From: Burkholderia stagnalis
GTDB lineage: Bacteria > Pseudomonadota > Gammaproteobacteria > Burkholderiales > Burkholderiaceae
Direction of reading: 5' to 3'
DNA length: 64,000 bases
Assembly: GCF_902830275.1 (NCBI RefSeq)
Contig: NZ_CADESW010000014.1
Location: forward strand, 141,788-205,787
A program made the translations under genes and the position numbers. Below, piece after piece: positions 34,342-45,066 of the stretch; positions within the stretch are counted from its first letter, which is position 1, and every line of letters begins with the position of its first letter. Below the pieces are notes generated by a model. It worked only from the letters and a program-made list of their open reading frames with translations, was not told where the DNA came from and ran no database searches.

Positions 34342-34961
34342 CGATCAAGGCCGTCGTATTCGATTTCGGCGGGGTGCTGATCGACTGGAGCCCCGAGTAC
34401 CTGTACAGGCAGCTGATTCCGGACGAGGCCGAGCGCCGCTGGTTCCTCACGCACGTGTGCGGGATGGACTGGGTGATCCGGCAGGACGGCGGGCAGACGA
34501 TCGCCGAAGGCACCGACGAGCGCGTCGCGCAGTTTCCGGAGCACGAGGCGCTGATCCGCGCGTTCTACGCGCGCTGGCACGACATGATCGGCGGCGTGCT
34601 CGCCGACGGCGAGGCGCTCGTCGACCGGCTCGACGCTGCCGGGATGCCGCTGTTCGGGCTGACGAACTGGTCGGCGCAGACGTTTCCGTATGCGTGGGAC
34701 AGGTTCGCGGTGCTGCGGCGCTTTCGCGACATCGTCGTGTCGGGCCGCGTGAAGCTCGTGAAGCCGGATCCGGCGATCTACCACGCGATGCATGCGCGCA
34801 TCGAACCGCATCTGCCGGGCATCGCGCCGCACGAGCTCGTGTTCATCGACGACAACGCGAAGAATGCCGCCGCCGCGACGGCGCTCGGCTGGCACGGCAT
34901 CCATCACGTGAGCGCGGCGGCCACCGAGGCGCGGCTGCGCGAGCTGGGCGCGCTCGCCTGA
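34338..34961 (+). CDS. HAD-superfamily phosphatase (YihX-like)
   Basis: 207 residues. HAD motif I is VFDFGGVLIDW, where the second acidic residue of the usual DxD is replaced by Gly, as in the YihX group (DxGN/G). Motif II is in FGLTNWSAQTF, motif III the Lys in RVKLVKPDP, motif IV FIDDNAKNA. It probably dephosphorylates small sugar or flavin phosphates. Start and upstream stop share ATGA, so it is translationally coupled to the cysteine hydrolase. A terminator follows at 34987-35026. Confidence 0.87.
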   Translation: MTIKAVVFDFGGVLIDWSPEYLYRQLIPDEAERRWFLTHVCGMDWVIRQDGGQTIAEGTDERVAQFPEHEALIRAFYARWHDMIGGVLADGEALVDRLDAAGMPLFGLTNWSAQTFPYAWDRFAVLRRFRDIVVSGRVKLVKPDPAIYHAMHARIEPHLPGIAPHELVFIDDNAKNAAAATALGWHGIHHVSAAATEARLRELGALA

Positions 34962-34986
34962 GCGGCCGGCGGGCGCCGCCGGACGG

Positions 34987-35026
34987 AAAAAAAGCGGGCC
35001 AGTGATGAACTGAGCCCGCTTTTTTC
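34987..35026. terminator. Bidirectional terminator between the HAD and ettA genes
   Basis: A-run, GCGGGC / GCCCGC stem extended by a CAG/CTG pairing, T-run. It serves both convergent genes. Confidence 0.85.
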
Positions 35027-35062
35027 ATGTGCGCGACGGCCCGGCCGCCGCGGCCGCGCCGG

Positions 35063-36730
<1,668 letters not shown>

Positions 36731-36907
36731 GTGCGTGTGAAAGTCAGAAGTTGAGGCGCCGCGCAGCGGGTTCGCGGCGCGGCGTCGGGTGATTCGGTCC
36801 GGAGGATGCCGCGAGTCGCGCGGCGGGATCGCCGCGTGTGGGCGGCGAGAGCGGCTATTGTACTGCGCCGCCGGACGGCGCTGGCGCGGCGCGGCCGTTG
36901 CGCAAGG

Positions 36908-37225
36908 TCAGAGCCACGCGGCGACGCCGCCGTGCCCCGAGCACGTGCCGCGCCGATGGCGGCTGAAACTGTACGTGCCGTCGCGGCAGCGCGCGCTCGC
37001 GCCCTCGGGGACGCGGCCCGATTTCGAGCGGGCCGGCGCATGCACGGTTTCGCCGTCGCGGTTCCGGTAGGTGTCGTGGCGGTCGAGGTCGGCTTCGTTG
37101 CCGTAGGTCTGCGGCGCGCGATAGGCGAACGCGGGGTGCGGGGCGGCGGCGCACGCGATCAGCAGCGCGATCGACAGTCGCGCGACGCGCATCGCGGCCG
37201 TGGTGCGCAAGGCGGGCAAGGGCAT
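36908..37225 (-). CDS. Secreted DUF3761 family protein
   Basis: 105 residues with a Sec signal peptide (about 12-32, ending in HPAFA). The mature part is a DUF3761 domain marked by CRDGTYSFSRHRRGTCSGHGGVAAWL at the end; the two Cys probably form a disulfide, and the His-rich motif may bind metal. Function is unknown. The start at 37225 has a GAGAGA ribosome site; an open frame extends to 37411 but is Arg-rich. It is leftward, 177 bases beyond the ettA start. Confidence 0.85.
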   Translation of the reverse strand: MPLPALRTTAAMRVARLSIALLIACAAAPHPAFAYRAPQTYGNEADLDRHDTYRNRDGETVHAPARSKSGRVPEGASARCRDGTYSFSRHRRGTCSGHGGVAAWL

Positions 37226-37694
37226 GGTCTCTCTCGGTGCTTGGTATCGGGCGCGCGACGGCGGCGGGCCGCGCGCGCCAGCATGGTAGCCGATGCGGTG
37301 CGAACGTCGGCGCGACGTCGCTCGCGGCGGGCCGAAAGCCTCGATCCGCCGCGCATCGAACCCGATGTGCCGGCCCTTGCGTTCGGCGTCGGGTGTCAGC
37401 CCGTGGAGCAAGCGTAAGTCCCACGTCTCTTTGAGGCGACGTGAGGTTGCATGCGATGAGGTGGAAATCGTCTTCCTTTAGGGAGGAGAACAGTTAGTGA
37501 GTTTCTCCAAGGCGAAAGGCCGACGAAAAATCGTTTGAGACGGCGTGCTTGCGCGAGTAACGTTCTTCCGTCGGGTTGCATCGCGATAGCCGCGCAGCGG
37601 CGGCGGATGCGATCAACATCGTTCAACCATATCCATGGGGCAATCCGGCAGGCGCTTGACGCCGCGCCGGAACGGACCTGAGAGGAGCATCGTC
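37226..37694. other. Intergenic region upstream of the OFA-like MFS gene
   Basis: About 470 bases without a confident gene. A minus-strand frame of 76 codons at 37396-37626 begins in a protein-like way (MNDVDRIRRRC) but has no clear ribosome site and no recognised family. The segment 37430-37560 is AT-richer than its flanks and shows a GGAGAA / TTCTCC stem (about 37481-37509). It may be the 5' leader of the MFS gene. Confidence 0.35.
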
Positions 37695-38981
37695 ATGAAC
37701 CGCCCGGGCGCGCCGCGTCTCTTCTACGGCTGGTACGTGGTGGCCGCCGCGTTTGCCGTGACGTTCGTCGGCTTCGGCAGCGCGTACACGTTCAGCGCGT
37801 TCGTCGAATCGCTGCAGCGGGACTTCGCCGCGTCTCGCGGGCAGATCTCGCTCGTGTTCTCGCTGGCCGGGTGTCTGTATTTCGGCTTCGGCGTGGTCAG
37901 CGGGCCGCTCGCCGATCGGCTGGGCTCGCGGCCGCTGGCCGTCGCCGGCATGCTGCTGACCGCGGCCGGGCTCGCGGCCGCCGGCGCCGCGCGCACGCTG
38001 ATGCAGGTGTACGTCGCGTATGGGCTCGGCGTCGGTCTCGGCATCGGCTGCGCATACGTGCCCGCGGTCGGCGCGGTGCAGCGCTGGTTCGTGCGGCGGC
38101 GTGGCTTCGCGTCGGGGCTCGCGGTCGCGGGCATCGGGGTCGGCACGCTCGTGATGCCGCCGCTCGCGTCCGCGCTGATCGCGCACGTCGGCTGGCGCGG
38201 CGCGTATTTCACGCTGGCCGTGCTGGCGGTGCTGGTGGGTGCGGGGATGTCGCTGCTGATCGAGAACGATCCGCGCGGCCGCGGGCTGCTGCCGGATGGA
38301 GGCCGGGCCGCCGACGCGCCGGCGGCGGGCGCTTCGCACGACGGCCGTTCGGCGCACGCCGTTCACGCAGCGCATGTACCGGCCGGCGCGACCGTCCGCG
38401 AGGCCGTGACGTCGCGGCCGTTCGCGAGCCTCTACGCGGCTTGTCTCGTGTGTTCGTTCGGCGTGTTCGTACCGTTCGTGCACCTCGTGCCGTATGCGGT
38501 CGATCACGGCGTGAAGCCGGCGGCGGCCGTGCTGCTGCTGGGCGCGATCGGCGTCGGCAGCACGGCCGGCCGGTTCTTTCTCGGCGGCCTGGCCGACCGC
38601 TTCGGCCGCCGCGCGTCGCTGCTCGCGATGTTCGCCGGGATGGCCGTGGCGCTCGTCGCATGGGCCACCGCCGGCGATTTCGCCGCGCTTGCCGCGTTCG
38701 CACTCGTGTTCGGCGTGTTCTACGGCGGCTGGGTGGCCGTGCTGCCGGCCGTCGCGATGGACTACTTCGGCGGCCGCAACGTGAGCGGGATCATCGGCGT
38801 GCTCTACACGAGCGTCGCGTTCGGCACGCTGATCGGGCCGGCCGCCGCAGGTTTCATCTACGACGCCGGCGGCGGCTATCTCGTGCCGATCCTCGCCAGC
38901 GCCGCCGCGAATGCGATCGCGTTCGCGATCGTCGCGACCACCGGACGCGCGCCGGCGGCTGCGCGCGCGGCGGGCGGATAG
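37695..38981 (+). CDS. MFS transporter, oxalate/formate-antiporter-like (OFA family)
   Basis: 428 residues, about 12 transmembrane helices. The opening FYGWYVVAAAFAVTFVGFGSAYTFSAF is typical of the OFA family, as are GFASGLAVAGIGVGTLVMPPL and the second-half motif GGLADRFGRR. The central loop (about 200-235) is Ala/His-rich. Substrates in the family are small carboxylates (oxalate, formate, monocarboxylates), but this one's substrate cannot be told. The start at 37695 has GAGGAG eight bases upstream. Confidence 0.87.
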   Translation: MNRPGAPRLFYGWYVVAAAFAVTFVGFGSAYTFSAFVESLQRDFAASRGQISLVFSLAGCLYFGFGVVSGPLADRLGSRPLAVAGMLLTAAGLAAAGAARTLMQVYVAYGLGVGLGIGCAYVPAVGAVQRWFVRRRGFASGLAVAGIGVGTLVMPPLASALIAHVGWRGAYFTLAVLAVLVGAGMSLLIENDPRGRGLLPDGGRAADAPAAGASHDGRSAHAVHAAHVPAGATVREAVTSRPFASLYAACLVCSFGVFVPFVHLVPYAVDHGVKPAAAVLLLGAIGVGSTAGRFFLGGLADRFGRRASLLAMFAGMAVALVAWATAGDFAALAAFALVFGVFYGGWVAVLPAVAMDYFGGRNVSGIIGVLYTSVAFGTLIGPAAAGFIYDAGGGYLVPILASAAANAIAFAIVATTGRAPAAARAAGG

Positions 38982-39048
38982 GCGTTCGCCGCGGTTTTTG
39001 GCAGGGCGGCCGAATCGTGGCGACGTGGCGCATGTTCGAGGAGGAAGC

Positions 39049-39393
39049 GTGACATTCGACGAAGTTCGGCAGATCGCGCTGGCATGGCGGGGCGTCGAGG
39101 ACGGCACATCGTACGGCACGCCCGCACTCAAGGTGAAGGGCAAGCTGCTGGCCCGGCTGCGCGAGGACGGCGACACCCTCGTCGTGAAGGGCGTCGGCCC
39201 GGACGAGCGCGCGTGGCTGATCGAATCCGCGCCCGACGTGTATTACGTGACCGATCACTATCTCGGCTGGCCGATCGTGCTGGTGCGCCTGTCGGCCGCG
39301 CCTCCCGACGCCGTGAAAAACCTGCTTCTGCGAGAATGGCTGGCGATCGTGCCGGCCAAATGGCGCGACGAGATGGCCCGCGGCGCGACCTGA
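39049..39393 (+). CDS. MmcQ/YjbR-family protein
   Basis: 114 residues with the MmcQ/YjbR (CyaY-like fold) pattern: VTFDEVRQIALAWRGVEDGTSYGTPALKVKGKLLARL at the start and DHYLGWPIVLVRL in the middle. Some members bind DNA; the role is unclear. The start is GTG at 39049, directly behind GAGGAGGA, so the longer frame to 38911 is rejected. It follows the MFS stop by 67 bases and may be co-transcribed. Confidence 0.85.
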   Translation: MTFDEVRQIALAWRGVEDGTSYGTPALKVKGKLLARLREDGDTLVVKGVGPDERAWLIESAPDVYYVTDHYLGWPIVLVRLSAAPPDAVKNLLLREWLAIVPAKWRDEMARGAT

Positions 39394-39797
39394 ACCGGGC
39401 TGCGCGCCTCGCGCGCTGCGCGGCTCGGCAGGTTCAACGACCACTGCCGGATGGCGCGTGTGTTGCATCGATTCGCATCGATGCAACAAGTGGTTCCATC
39501 GAAATTCATCAATTGGTTCTTAGTCGCGAACCGTTTGGTGCTTACACTCCATCGCTTCGAAGGCGGTTGACTCACCGGCCGACGGAACAGGGCGCCGCGA
39601 TGCGCCGGCACATGTACGCCGCATCGCACCGCAGCTTCGCAGACCTGCGTGGCGCACCGTTCCGATCGGCCGCGACCCCGGCGCGAGCCGGCGTGCGCTG
39701 CACGCCGCGCCCCGTCACCGGATCGACAACGACAATCCCCAGCACCGCCTTCACGCGACACCGGGTCATACCGGAACCGTTTTTTGGAGAGAGACAC
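39394..39797. other. Intergenic region with palindrome upstream of gabP
   Basis: About 400 bases before the gabP-like permease. It contains a perfect inverted repeat: arms TTGCATCGAT (39463-39472) and ATCGATGCAA (39477-39486) around TCGC. The flanks at 39487-39550 are AT-richer and could hold a promoter. The palindrome resembles a dimeric repressor or activator site rather than a terminator, since no T-run follows. Confidence 0.6.
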
Positions 39798-41189
39798 ATG
39801 AATGGTAGTAAGACAGGCCTCGGCACCGGCCTCAAGCAGCGCCACGTGACGATGCTGTCGATCGCCGGGGTGATCGGCGCGGGGTTGTTCGTCGGCTCCG
39901 GCCACGCGATCGCGGAAGCCGGCCCGGCATCGATCCTCGCGTATGCGATCGCGGGCGTGCTGGTCGTGCTGGTGATGCGCATGCTCGGCGAGATGGCCGT
40001 CGCGCATCCGGACAGCGGCTCGTTCTCGACCTATGCCGATCGCGCGATCGGCCACTGGGCGGGCTTCTCGATCGGCTGGCTGTACTGGTGGTTCTGGGTG
40101 CTCGTGATCCCGATCGAGGCGACGGCCGCCGCGACCATCCTCAACGCGTGGTTCCCCGGCGTGGCGACCTGGATCTTCGCGCTCGGCATCACGCTGCTGC
40201 TGACGATGACCAACCTCTTTTCCGTCAAGAACTACGGCGAATTCGAATTCTGGTTCGCGCTGATCAAGGTGGTCGCGATCGTCGTGTTCCTGTGCATCGG
40301 CGGCGCGGCGATCGTCGGCATCGTGCCGGCGCCGGCCGTATCGGGGGTGTCGAACCTGTTCGCTCACGACGGCTTCATGCCGAACGGCGCCGGCGCGGTG
40401 CTCGCGGCGATGCTGACGACGATGTTCTCGTTCCTCGGCACCGAGATCGTGACGATCGCGGCCGCCGAATCGGAAAACCCGCAACGCCAGATCGTGCGGG
40501 CGACCAACTCGGTGATCTGGCGCATCACGCTGTTCTACCTCGGCTCGATTCTCGTCGTCGCGGCGATCGTGCCGTGGAACGATCCGCTGCTGCCGAAGCA
40601 CGGCTCGTATCAGCGCGCGATGGAGCTGATCGGCGTCCCGCATGCGAAGGCGATCATCGACGTGATCGTGCTGGTGTCGGTGGCGAGCTGCCTGAACTCG
40701 GCGCTGTACACCGCATCGCGGATGCTGTTCTCGCTGTCGAAGCGCAAGGATGCGCCCGCGTTCCTGCATCGCACCGATGCGAGCGGCACGCCGCGCGCGG
40801 CGGTGCTCGCGTCGACCGCGTTCGGTTTCCTGACCGTGATCGCGAACTACCTGATGCCGGAGCAGGTGTTCGGCTTCCTGCTCGCGACGTCGGGTGCGAT
40901 CGCGCTGCTCGTGTACCTCGTGATCGCGATCTCGCAGCTGCGGATGCGCAAGACGCTCGAGGTGAGCGGCGCGGACCTCACGCTGCGGATGTGGATGTTC
41001 CCGTGGCTCACGTGGGCCGTGATCCTGTTCATCTGCGGCACGCTGACCGTGATGCTGGTGAGCGAGGAGCACCGGATGGAAGTGGGGGCGACGGCGGTGC
41101 TGGCGCTGATCGTGCTGGTGGCGTCGTGGCTGAACAAGCGCGGCCGCGATGCGCGGGCGAGCGCGGGGCGGCGCGTGTCGGCGATGTGA
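39798..41189 (+). CDS. gabP: GABA permease-like amino acid transporter
   Basis: 463 residues, 12 transmembrane helices, strongly like E. coli GabP along its length. It has KQRHVTMLSIAGVIGAGLFVGSG near the N-terminus, GSFSTYADRAIGHWAGFSIGWLYWWFWVLVIPIEA in helix 3, TNLFSVKNYGEFEFWFALIK, and AAAESENPQRQIVRATNSVIWRI. It imports 4-aminobutyrate or related omega-amino acids with protons. The start at 39798 has GGAGAGAGAC upstream. No gabT/gabD is in the window. A terminator follows at 41261-41297. Confidence 0.9.
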   Translation: MNGSKTGLGTGLKQRHVTMLSIAGVIGAGLFVGSGHAIAEAGPASILAYAIAGVLVVLVMRMLGEMAVAHPDSGSFSTYADRAIGHWAGFSIGWLYWWFWVLVIPIEATAAATILNAWFPGVATWIFALGITLLLTMTNLFSVKNYGEFEFWFALIKVVAIVVFLCIGGAAIVGIVPAPAVSGVSNLFAHDGFMPNGAGAVLAAMLTTMFSFLGTEIVTIAAAESENPQRQIVRATNSVIWRITLFYLGSILVVAAIVPWNDPLLPKHGSYQRAMELIGVPHAKAIIDVIVLVSVASCLNSALYTASRMLFSLSKRKDAPAFLHRTDASGTPRAAVLASTAFGFLTVIANYLMPEQVFGFLLATSGAIALLVYLVIAISQLRMRKTLEVSGADLTLRMWMFPWLTWAVILFICGTLTVMLVSEEHRMEVGATAVLALIVLVASWLNKRGRDARASAGRRVSAM

Positions 41190-41260
41190 CGAAGCGATGG
41201 CGCGGCGGCGGGCGTGAATGCTCGCCGTCGGCATGGCGGGGTGTTCCGCCGGAACATGCA

Positions 41261-41297
41261 TGGCCCGCTCGGCGCTTGCCGATCGGGCCATTTGTTT
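41261..41297 (+). terminator. Terminator after gabP
   Basis: Stem TGGCCCG-TCGGC with GCCGA-TCGGGCCA (one unpaired base on one side), followed by TTTGTTTTG, about 70 bases after the gabP stop. Confidence 0.7.
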
Positions 41298-41332
41298 TGC
41301 CGGCAGCGAATGCAGCGACGCGGCCGATACAA

Positions 41333-41367
41333 AGCAAAAGGCCCGCTTGGTGTCGCCAAGCGGGCCT
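41333..41367 (-). terminator. Terminator of the tRNA-fMet gene
   Basis: Perfect 12-base stem AGGCCCGCTTGG / CCAAGCGGGCCT with loop TGTCG. Read leftward it is followed by TTTTGCTTTG, 7 bases after the tRNA 3' end. Confidence 0.85.
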
Positions 41368-41373
41368 CGGTGT

Positions 41374-41450
<77 letters not shown>

Positions 41451-41551
41451 GCGCGAATTGTAATCGCAATGCGGCGCTGCGTCAAAGCGTATCTGCTCTC
41501 GTTACGCATCTGCGTGGGTCCGACGCGGCATCGCACACGAACCTGTAAAGC

Positions 41552-41589
41552 AAAAGCCCCTTGCGGCGCGTGGCTCGCAAGGGGCTTTT
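41552..41589 (-). terminator. Terminator of ychF
   Basis: Stem AAAAGCCCCTTGCG / CGCAAGGGGCTTTT, 30 bases beyond the ychF stop in the leftward direction. Confidence 0.88.
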
Positions 41590-41619
41590 CGTATATTGCC
41601 GGACGTCTGCGCGATTCGC

Positions 41620-42714
41620 TCAGACGTTGAACAGGAAGTTCATCACGTCGCCATCATGCACGACATATTCCTTCCCTTCGGCACGCATCTTCCCGGCTTC
41701 CTTCGCGCCTTGCTCGCCCTTGTACGCGATGAAGTCGTCGAACGCGATCGTCTGCGCGCGGATGAAGCCGCGCTCGAAGTCGGTGTGGATCACGCCGGCC
41801 GCCTGCGGCGCCGTGTCGCCGATGTGGATCGTCCACGCGCGCACTTCCTTCACGCCCGCGGTGAAGTAGGTCTGCAGGCCGAGCAGCTTGAAGCCCGCGC
41901 GAATCACGCGGTCGAGGCCCGGCTCGTCCATGCCCATGTCGGCGAGGAACGCTTCCTTGTCCTCGTCGTCGAGGTCGGCGATCTCCGCCTCGATCGCCGC
42001 GCAGACCGCGACCACCGGCGAATTCTCGCTTTCTGCGTACTTGCGCACCGCGTCGAGGTGCGGGTTGTTCTCGAAGCCGTCGTCCTTCACGTTCGCGACG
42101 TACATCGCCGGCTTCGCGGTGATCAGGCAGAACGGCTTGAGCAGCGCCGCTTCGTCGTCCGACAGCGCCAGGCCGCGCACGGCCTTGCCCTGGTCGAGCT
42201 GCGCGCGCACCTTGTCGAGCACCGCGACGAGCTTCGCCGCTTCCTTGTCGTTGCCCGACTTCGCGGCCTTCGAGTAACGCGTGAGCGCCTTCTCGACCGT
42301 GCCGAGGTCGGCGAGCGCGAGTTCGGTGTTGATCACCTCGATGTCGTCGATCGGGCTCACCTTGCCGGCGACGTGGATGACGTTCTCGTCCTCGAAGCAG
42401 CGCACGACGTGCGTGATCGCGTCGGTTTCGCGGATGTTCGCGAGGAACTGGTTGCCGAGGCCTTCGCCCTTGCTCGCGCCCGCGACGAGGCCCGCGATGT
42501 CGACGAACTCGACGACGGCCGGCACGACGCGCTCGGGGCTGATGATCTCGGCGAGCGCCTTCAGGCGCGCGTCAGGCACTTCGACCACGCCGACGTTCGG
42601 CTCGATCGTGCAGAACGGGTAGTTCTCGGCGGCGATGCCGGCCTTGGTCAGCGCATTGAACAGGGTGGACTTGCCGACGTTGGGCAAGCCGACGATGCCG
42701 CATTTGAGGCTCAT
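41620..42714 (-). CDS. ychF: YchF/OLA1-family GTPase/ATPase
   Basis: 364 residues. The P-loop is GLPNVGKSTLFNALT (8-22), switch/G3 VDIAGLVAGASKGEGLGN (about 70-87), and the altered G4 region NVKD with ATP preference. A coiled coil (about 130-200) and the C-terminal TGS domain follow (about 280-364, ending MNFLFNV). It binds ribosomes and hydrolyses ATP. It starts at ATG 42714 (MSLKCGIVGLPNVGKST). Single gene with its own terminator. Confidence 0.96.
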   Translation of the reverse strand: MSLKCGIVGLPNVGKSTLFNALTKAGIAAENYPFCTIEPNVGVVEVPDARLKALAEIISPERVVPAVVEFVDIAGLVAGASKGEGLGNQFLANIRETDAITHVVRCFEDENVIHVAGKVSPIDDIEVINTELALADLGTVEKALTRYSKAAKSGNDKEAAKLVAVLDKVRAQLDQGKAVRGLALSDDEAALLKPFCLITAKPAMYVANVKDDGFENNPHLDAVRKYAESENSPVVAVCAAIEAEIADLDDEDKEAFLADMGMDEPGLDRVIRAGFKLLGLQTYFTAGVKEVRAWTIHIGDTAPQAAGVIHTDFERGFIRAQTIAFDDFIAYKGEQGAKEAGKMRAEGKEYVVHDGDVMNFLFNV

Positions 42715-42954
42715 GGAATCCTTCGAACGGGTGAAGCGGCGCGGCCGGGCGGGGCGCGGCGGCGCGGGACAAGGGGGACGGCCGTCACGTGCGCGACCGG
42801 CCGGCGTTCAAAGGCGCTATTGTACCGTGCCGCCGCGCCGGTTTCCGCCCGTCGGCCGAACGGCCGATGCCACGGGGCCGGCCGCGGCCAGGCCATTGCG
42901 CGGTTCCCCTGATTTCCCGCAAAGTCCGGCCGCATAAGGGTTTGGCCCCGCGGC

Positions 42955-42960
42955 TATAAT
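42955..42960 (+). promoter_or_regulatory. TATAAT box overlapping the UbiH-like gene start region
   Basis: A perfect -10 hexamer TATAAT lies 7 bases before ATG 42968. If active, the transcript would be nearly leaderless. No clear -35 is present at 17 bases, so this is uncertain. Confidence 0.35.
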
Positions 42961-42967
42961 GCCCGCC

Positions 42968-44137
42968 ATGACTGCCCACCACACCTTCGACGTCGCCGTG
43001 GTCGGCGGCGGGCTCGTCGGCAAGACGGCCGCGCTCGCGCTGACCCAGTCCGGCTACAAGACCGCCTTGCTCGCCCAGCCGGCGACGCCGCGCCCCGCCG
43101 ATCTCGCGTTCGACACGCGCGTCTATGCGCTGTCGTCCAGCTCGCAGGCGCTGCTCGAACGGCTGCGCGTCTGGCAGGCGCTCGACCACGGCCGGCTCGC
43201 GCCCGTCTACGACATGCGCGTCTACGGCGACGCGCACGCCGAGCTCCATTTCTCCGCGTACCAGGCATCGGTGCCGCAGCTCGCATGGATCGTCGAATCG
43301 TCGCTGGTCGAGGCCTCGCTCGACGCGGCGCTGCGGTTCCAGCCGAACCTGACGTGGTTCGACGCGCGCGCGCAGGGCTTCGACGTGCGCGACGACGCGG
43401 CCGTGCTCACGCTGTCGTCGGGGCAGGTGCTCGAAGCCGACCTGATCGTCGGCGCGGACGGCGCGCACTCGTGGGTGCGCTCGCAAATGGGGGCCAAGGT
43501 CGAACGGCGCGATTATCGGCAGACCGGTGTCGTCGCGAACTTCAAGGCGTCGCTGCCGCACCGCGAAACCGCTTATCAGTGGTTCCACGAGGGCGAGATC
43601 GTCGCGCTGCTGCCGCTGCCGGACGGCCACGTGTCGCTCGTCTGGTCGGCGCACACCGCGCATGCGGACGAACTGCTGGCGCTCGATCCCGCGCAGCTTG
43701 CGGCCGAGGTCGAGCGTGTGTCGCACGGGAAGGTCGGCACGCTCGACTGCGTGACGCCGGCGGCCGGTTTCCCGCTCGCGCTGCAGACCGTGGACAAGCT
43801 GATCGCGCCGCGCGTCGCGCTGGTCGGCGACGCCGCGCACCTGATCCACCCGCTCGCGGGCCAGGGGATGAACCTCGGGCTGCGCGATGTCGCCGCGCTC
43901 GCCGACGCGATCGCGAACAAGGAAAGCTTCCGCAACCTCGGCGATACGGTGCTGCTGCGCCGCTACGAGCGCTCGCGCCGCGAGGACATCCGCGCGCTGA
44001 TGATCGCGACCGACGGCCTGCAGCGGCTGTTCGCGGCGCCGGGCTCGCTCGCGAAGGCGGTGCGCAACGCGGGCATGGCGTTCGTCGGCGCGCAGCCGCT
44101 CGTCAAGCGCTGGCTCGTGTCGTCCGCGCTCGGCTGA
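42968..44137 (+). CDS. UbiH/UbiF-family FAD-dependent hydroxylase
   Basis: 389 residues. The N-terminal FAD motif is DVAVVGGGLVGKTAALAL; the mid DG motif is DLIVGADGAHSWVR; the C-terminal GD motif is RVALVGDAAHLIHPLAGQGMNLGLRD. This is the class-A monooxygenase pattern of ubiquinone ring hydroxylases (UbiH, UbiF, UbiI, UbiM). It probably hydroxylates a polyprenyl-phenol intermediate; which ring position cannot be told. The start at 42968 (MTAHHTFDV) is preferred; an in-frame ATG at 42959 overlaps the TATAAT box. It is followed 90 bases later by the dsbC gene. Confidence 0.88.
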   Translation: MTAHHTFDVAVVGGGLVGKTAALALTQSGYKTALLAQPATPRPADLAFDTRVYALSSSSQALLERLRVWQALDHGRLAPVYDMRVYGDAHAELHFSAYQASVPQLAWIVESSLVEASLDAALRFQPNLTWFDARAQGFDVRDDAAVLTLSSGQVLEADLIVGADGAHSWVRSQMGAKVERRDYRQTGVVANFKASLPHRETAYQWFHEGEIVALLPLPDGHVSLVWSAHTAHADELLALDPAQLAAEVERVSHGKVGTLDCVTPAAGFPLALQTVDKLIAPRVALVGDAAHLIHPLAGQGMNLGLRDVAALADAIANKESFRNLGDTVLLRRYERSRREDIRALMIATDGLQRLFAAPGSLAKAVRNAGMAFVGAQPLVKRWLVSSALG

Positions 44138-44227
44138 GCGAACCTTCGGGCTCATCCCCGGTCGGAGACGGTTCCGTTACGGCGTACACTGTGCCGTGCA
44201 CTCCGATTGAGCTGAAGGAAGATTTCC

Positions 44228-44956
44228 ATGAAAAAAACGATCCGTATCGCGTCGCTGGTGCTGGCCGTCGCCGCGACGACGCTCGGCTGCACCGCGCAGG
44301 CCGATCAGACCACCGACAAGCTGAAAGCCACGCTGCAATCCCGCCTCGGCAGCGACGCGCCAATCAAGAGCGTGTCGAAATCGCCGGTCGCGGGCCTGTA
44401 CGAAGTGAATCTCGGCACGCAGATCATCTATAGCGACGCGAGCGGCGACTATGTGCTGCTCGGCGATCTCGTCGACACGAAAACGCGCAAGAACCTGACC
44501 GAGGCGCGCGTGGCGGAAACCAACAAGATCGATTTCGCCAGCCTGCCGCTCGCCAACGCGATCAAGGTCGTCAAGGGCAACGGCGCGCGCAAGATCGCCG
44601 TGTTCTCCGACCCGAACTGCCCGTACTGCAAGAAGCTCGAGACGACGCTCCAGTCGATCGACAACGTGACGGTCTACACGTTCCTGTACCCGGTGCTGTC
44701 GCCGGATTCGACCGCGAAGTCGAAGGCGATCTGGTGCGCGGGCGACCGCGTGAAGTCGTGGGAGGGCTGGATGCTCGACCATCGCGCGCCGACCAACGCC
44801 GCGAACTGCGACACGAGCGCGCTCGACAAGAATCTCGCGCTCGGCCGCGGGATGAACGTCACCGGCACGCCGACGATCTTCCTGCCCGACGGCCGCCGCC
44901 TGCCGGGCGCCGTGTCCGCCGAGCAGCTGAATCAGGCGCTCGCTTCGAACAAGTAA
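44228..44956 (+). CDS. dsbC: DsbC-family periplasmic disulfide isomerase
   Basis: 242 residues. There is a signal peptide (about 1-26, ending TAQA), an N-terminal dimerisation domain (about 27-95) and a thioredoxin-like domain with active site CPYC in FSDPNCPYCKKLE (near 136-144). The cis-Pro region is GTPTIFLPDGRR. A second Cys pair (WCAG near 174 and NCDTS) matches the structural disulfide of DsbC. It rearranges wrong disulfides in the periplasm. A Cys in the signal-peptide region (LGCTA) is not a good lipobox. The start has AAGGAAGA upstream. Confidence 0.92.
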   Translation: MKKTIRIASLVLAVAATTLGCTAQADQTTDKLKATLQSRLGSDAPIKSVSKSPVAGLYEVNLGTQIIYSDASGDYVLLGDLVDTKTRKNLTEARVAETNKIDFASLPLANAIKVVKGNGARKIAVFSDPNCPYCKKLETTLQSIDNVTVYTFLYPVLSPDSTAKSKAIWCAGDRVKSWEGWMLDHRAPTNAANCDTSALDKNLALGRGMNVTGTPTIFLPDGRRLPGAVSAEQLNQALASNK

Positions 44957-45066
44957 AAGACGCATGATGCGCCGGGCCGCGAGGCCCGGCCGGCGAGGGG
45001 CGCCCAGGGTTCCGGCCCGGCGCCTCTCGTCGTTTCTGCCGCCGCTATCCCCGACCGATTCCCACG

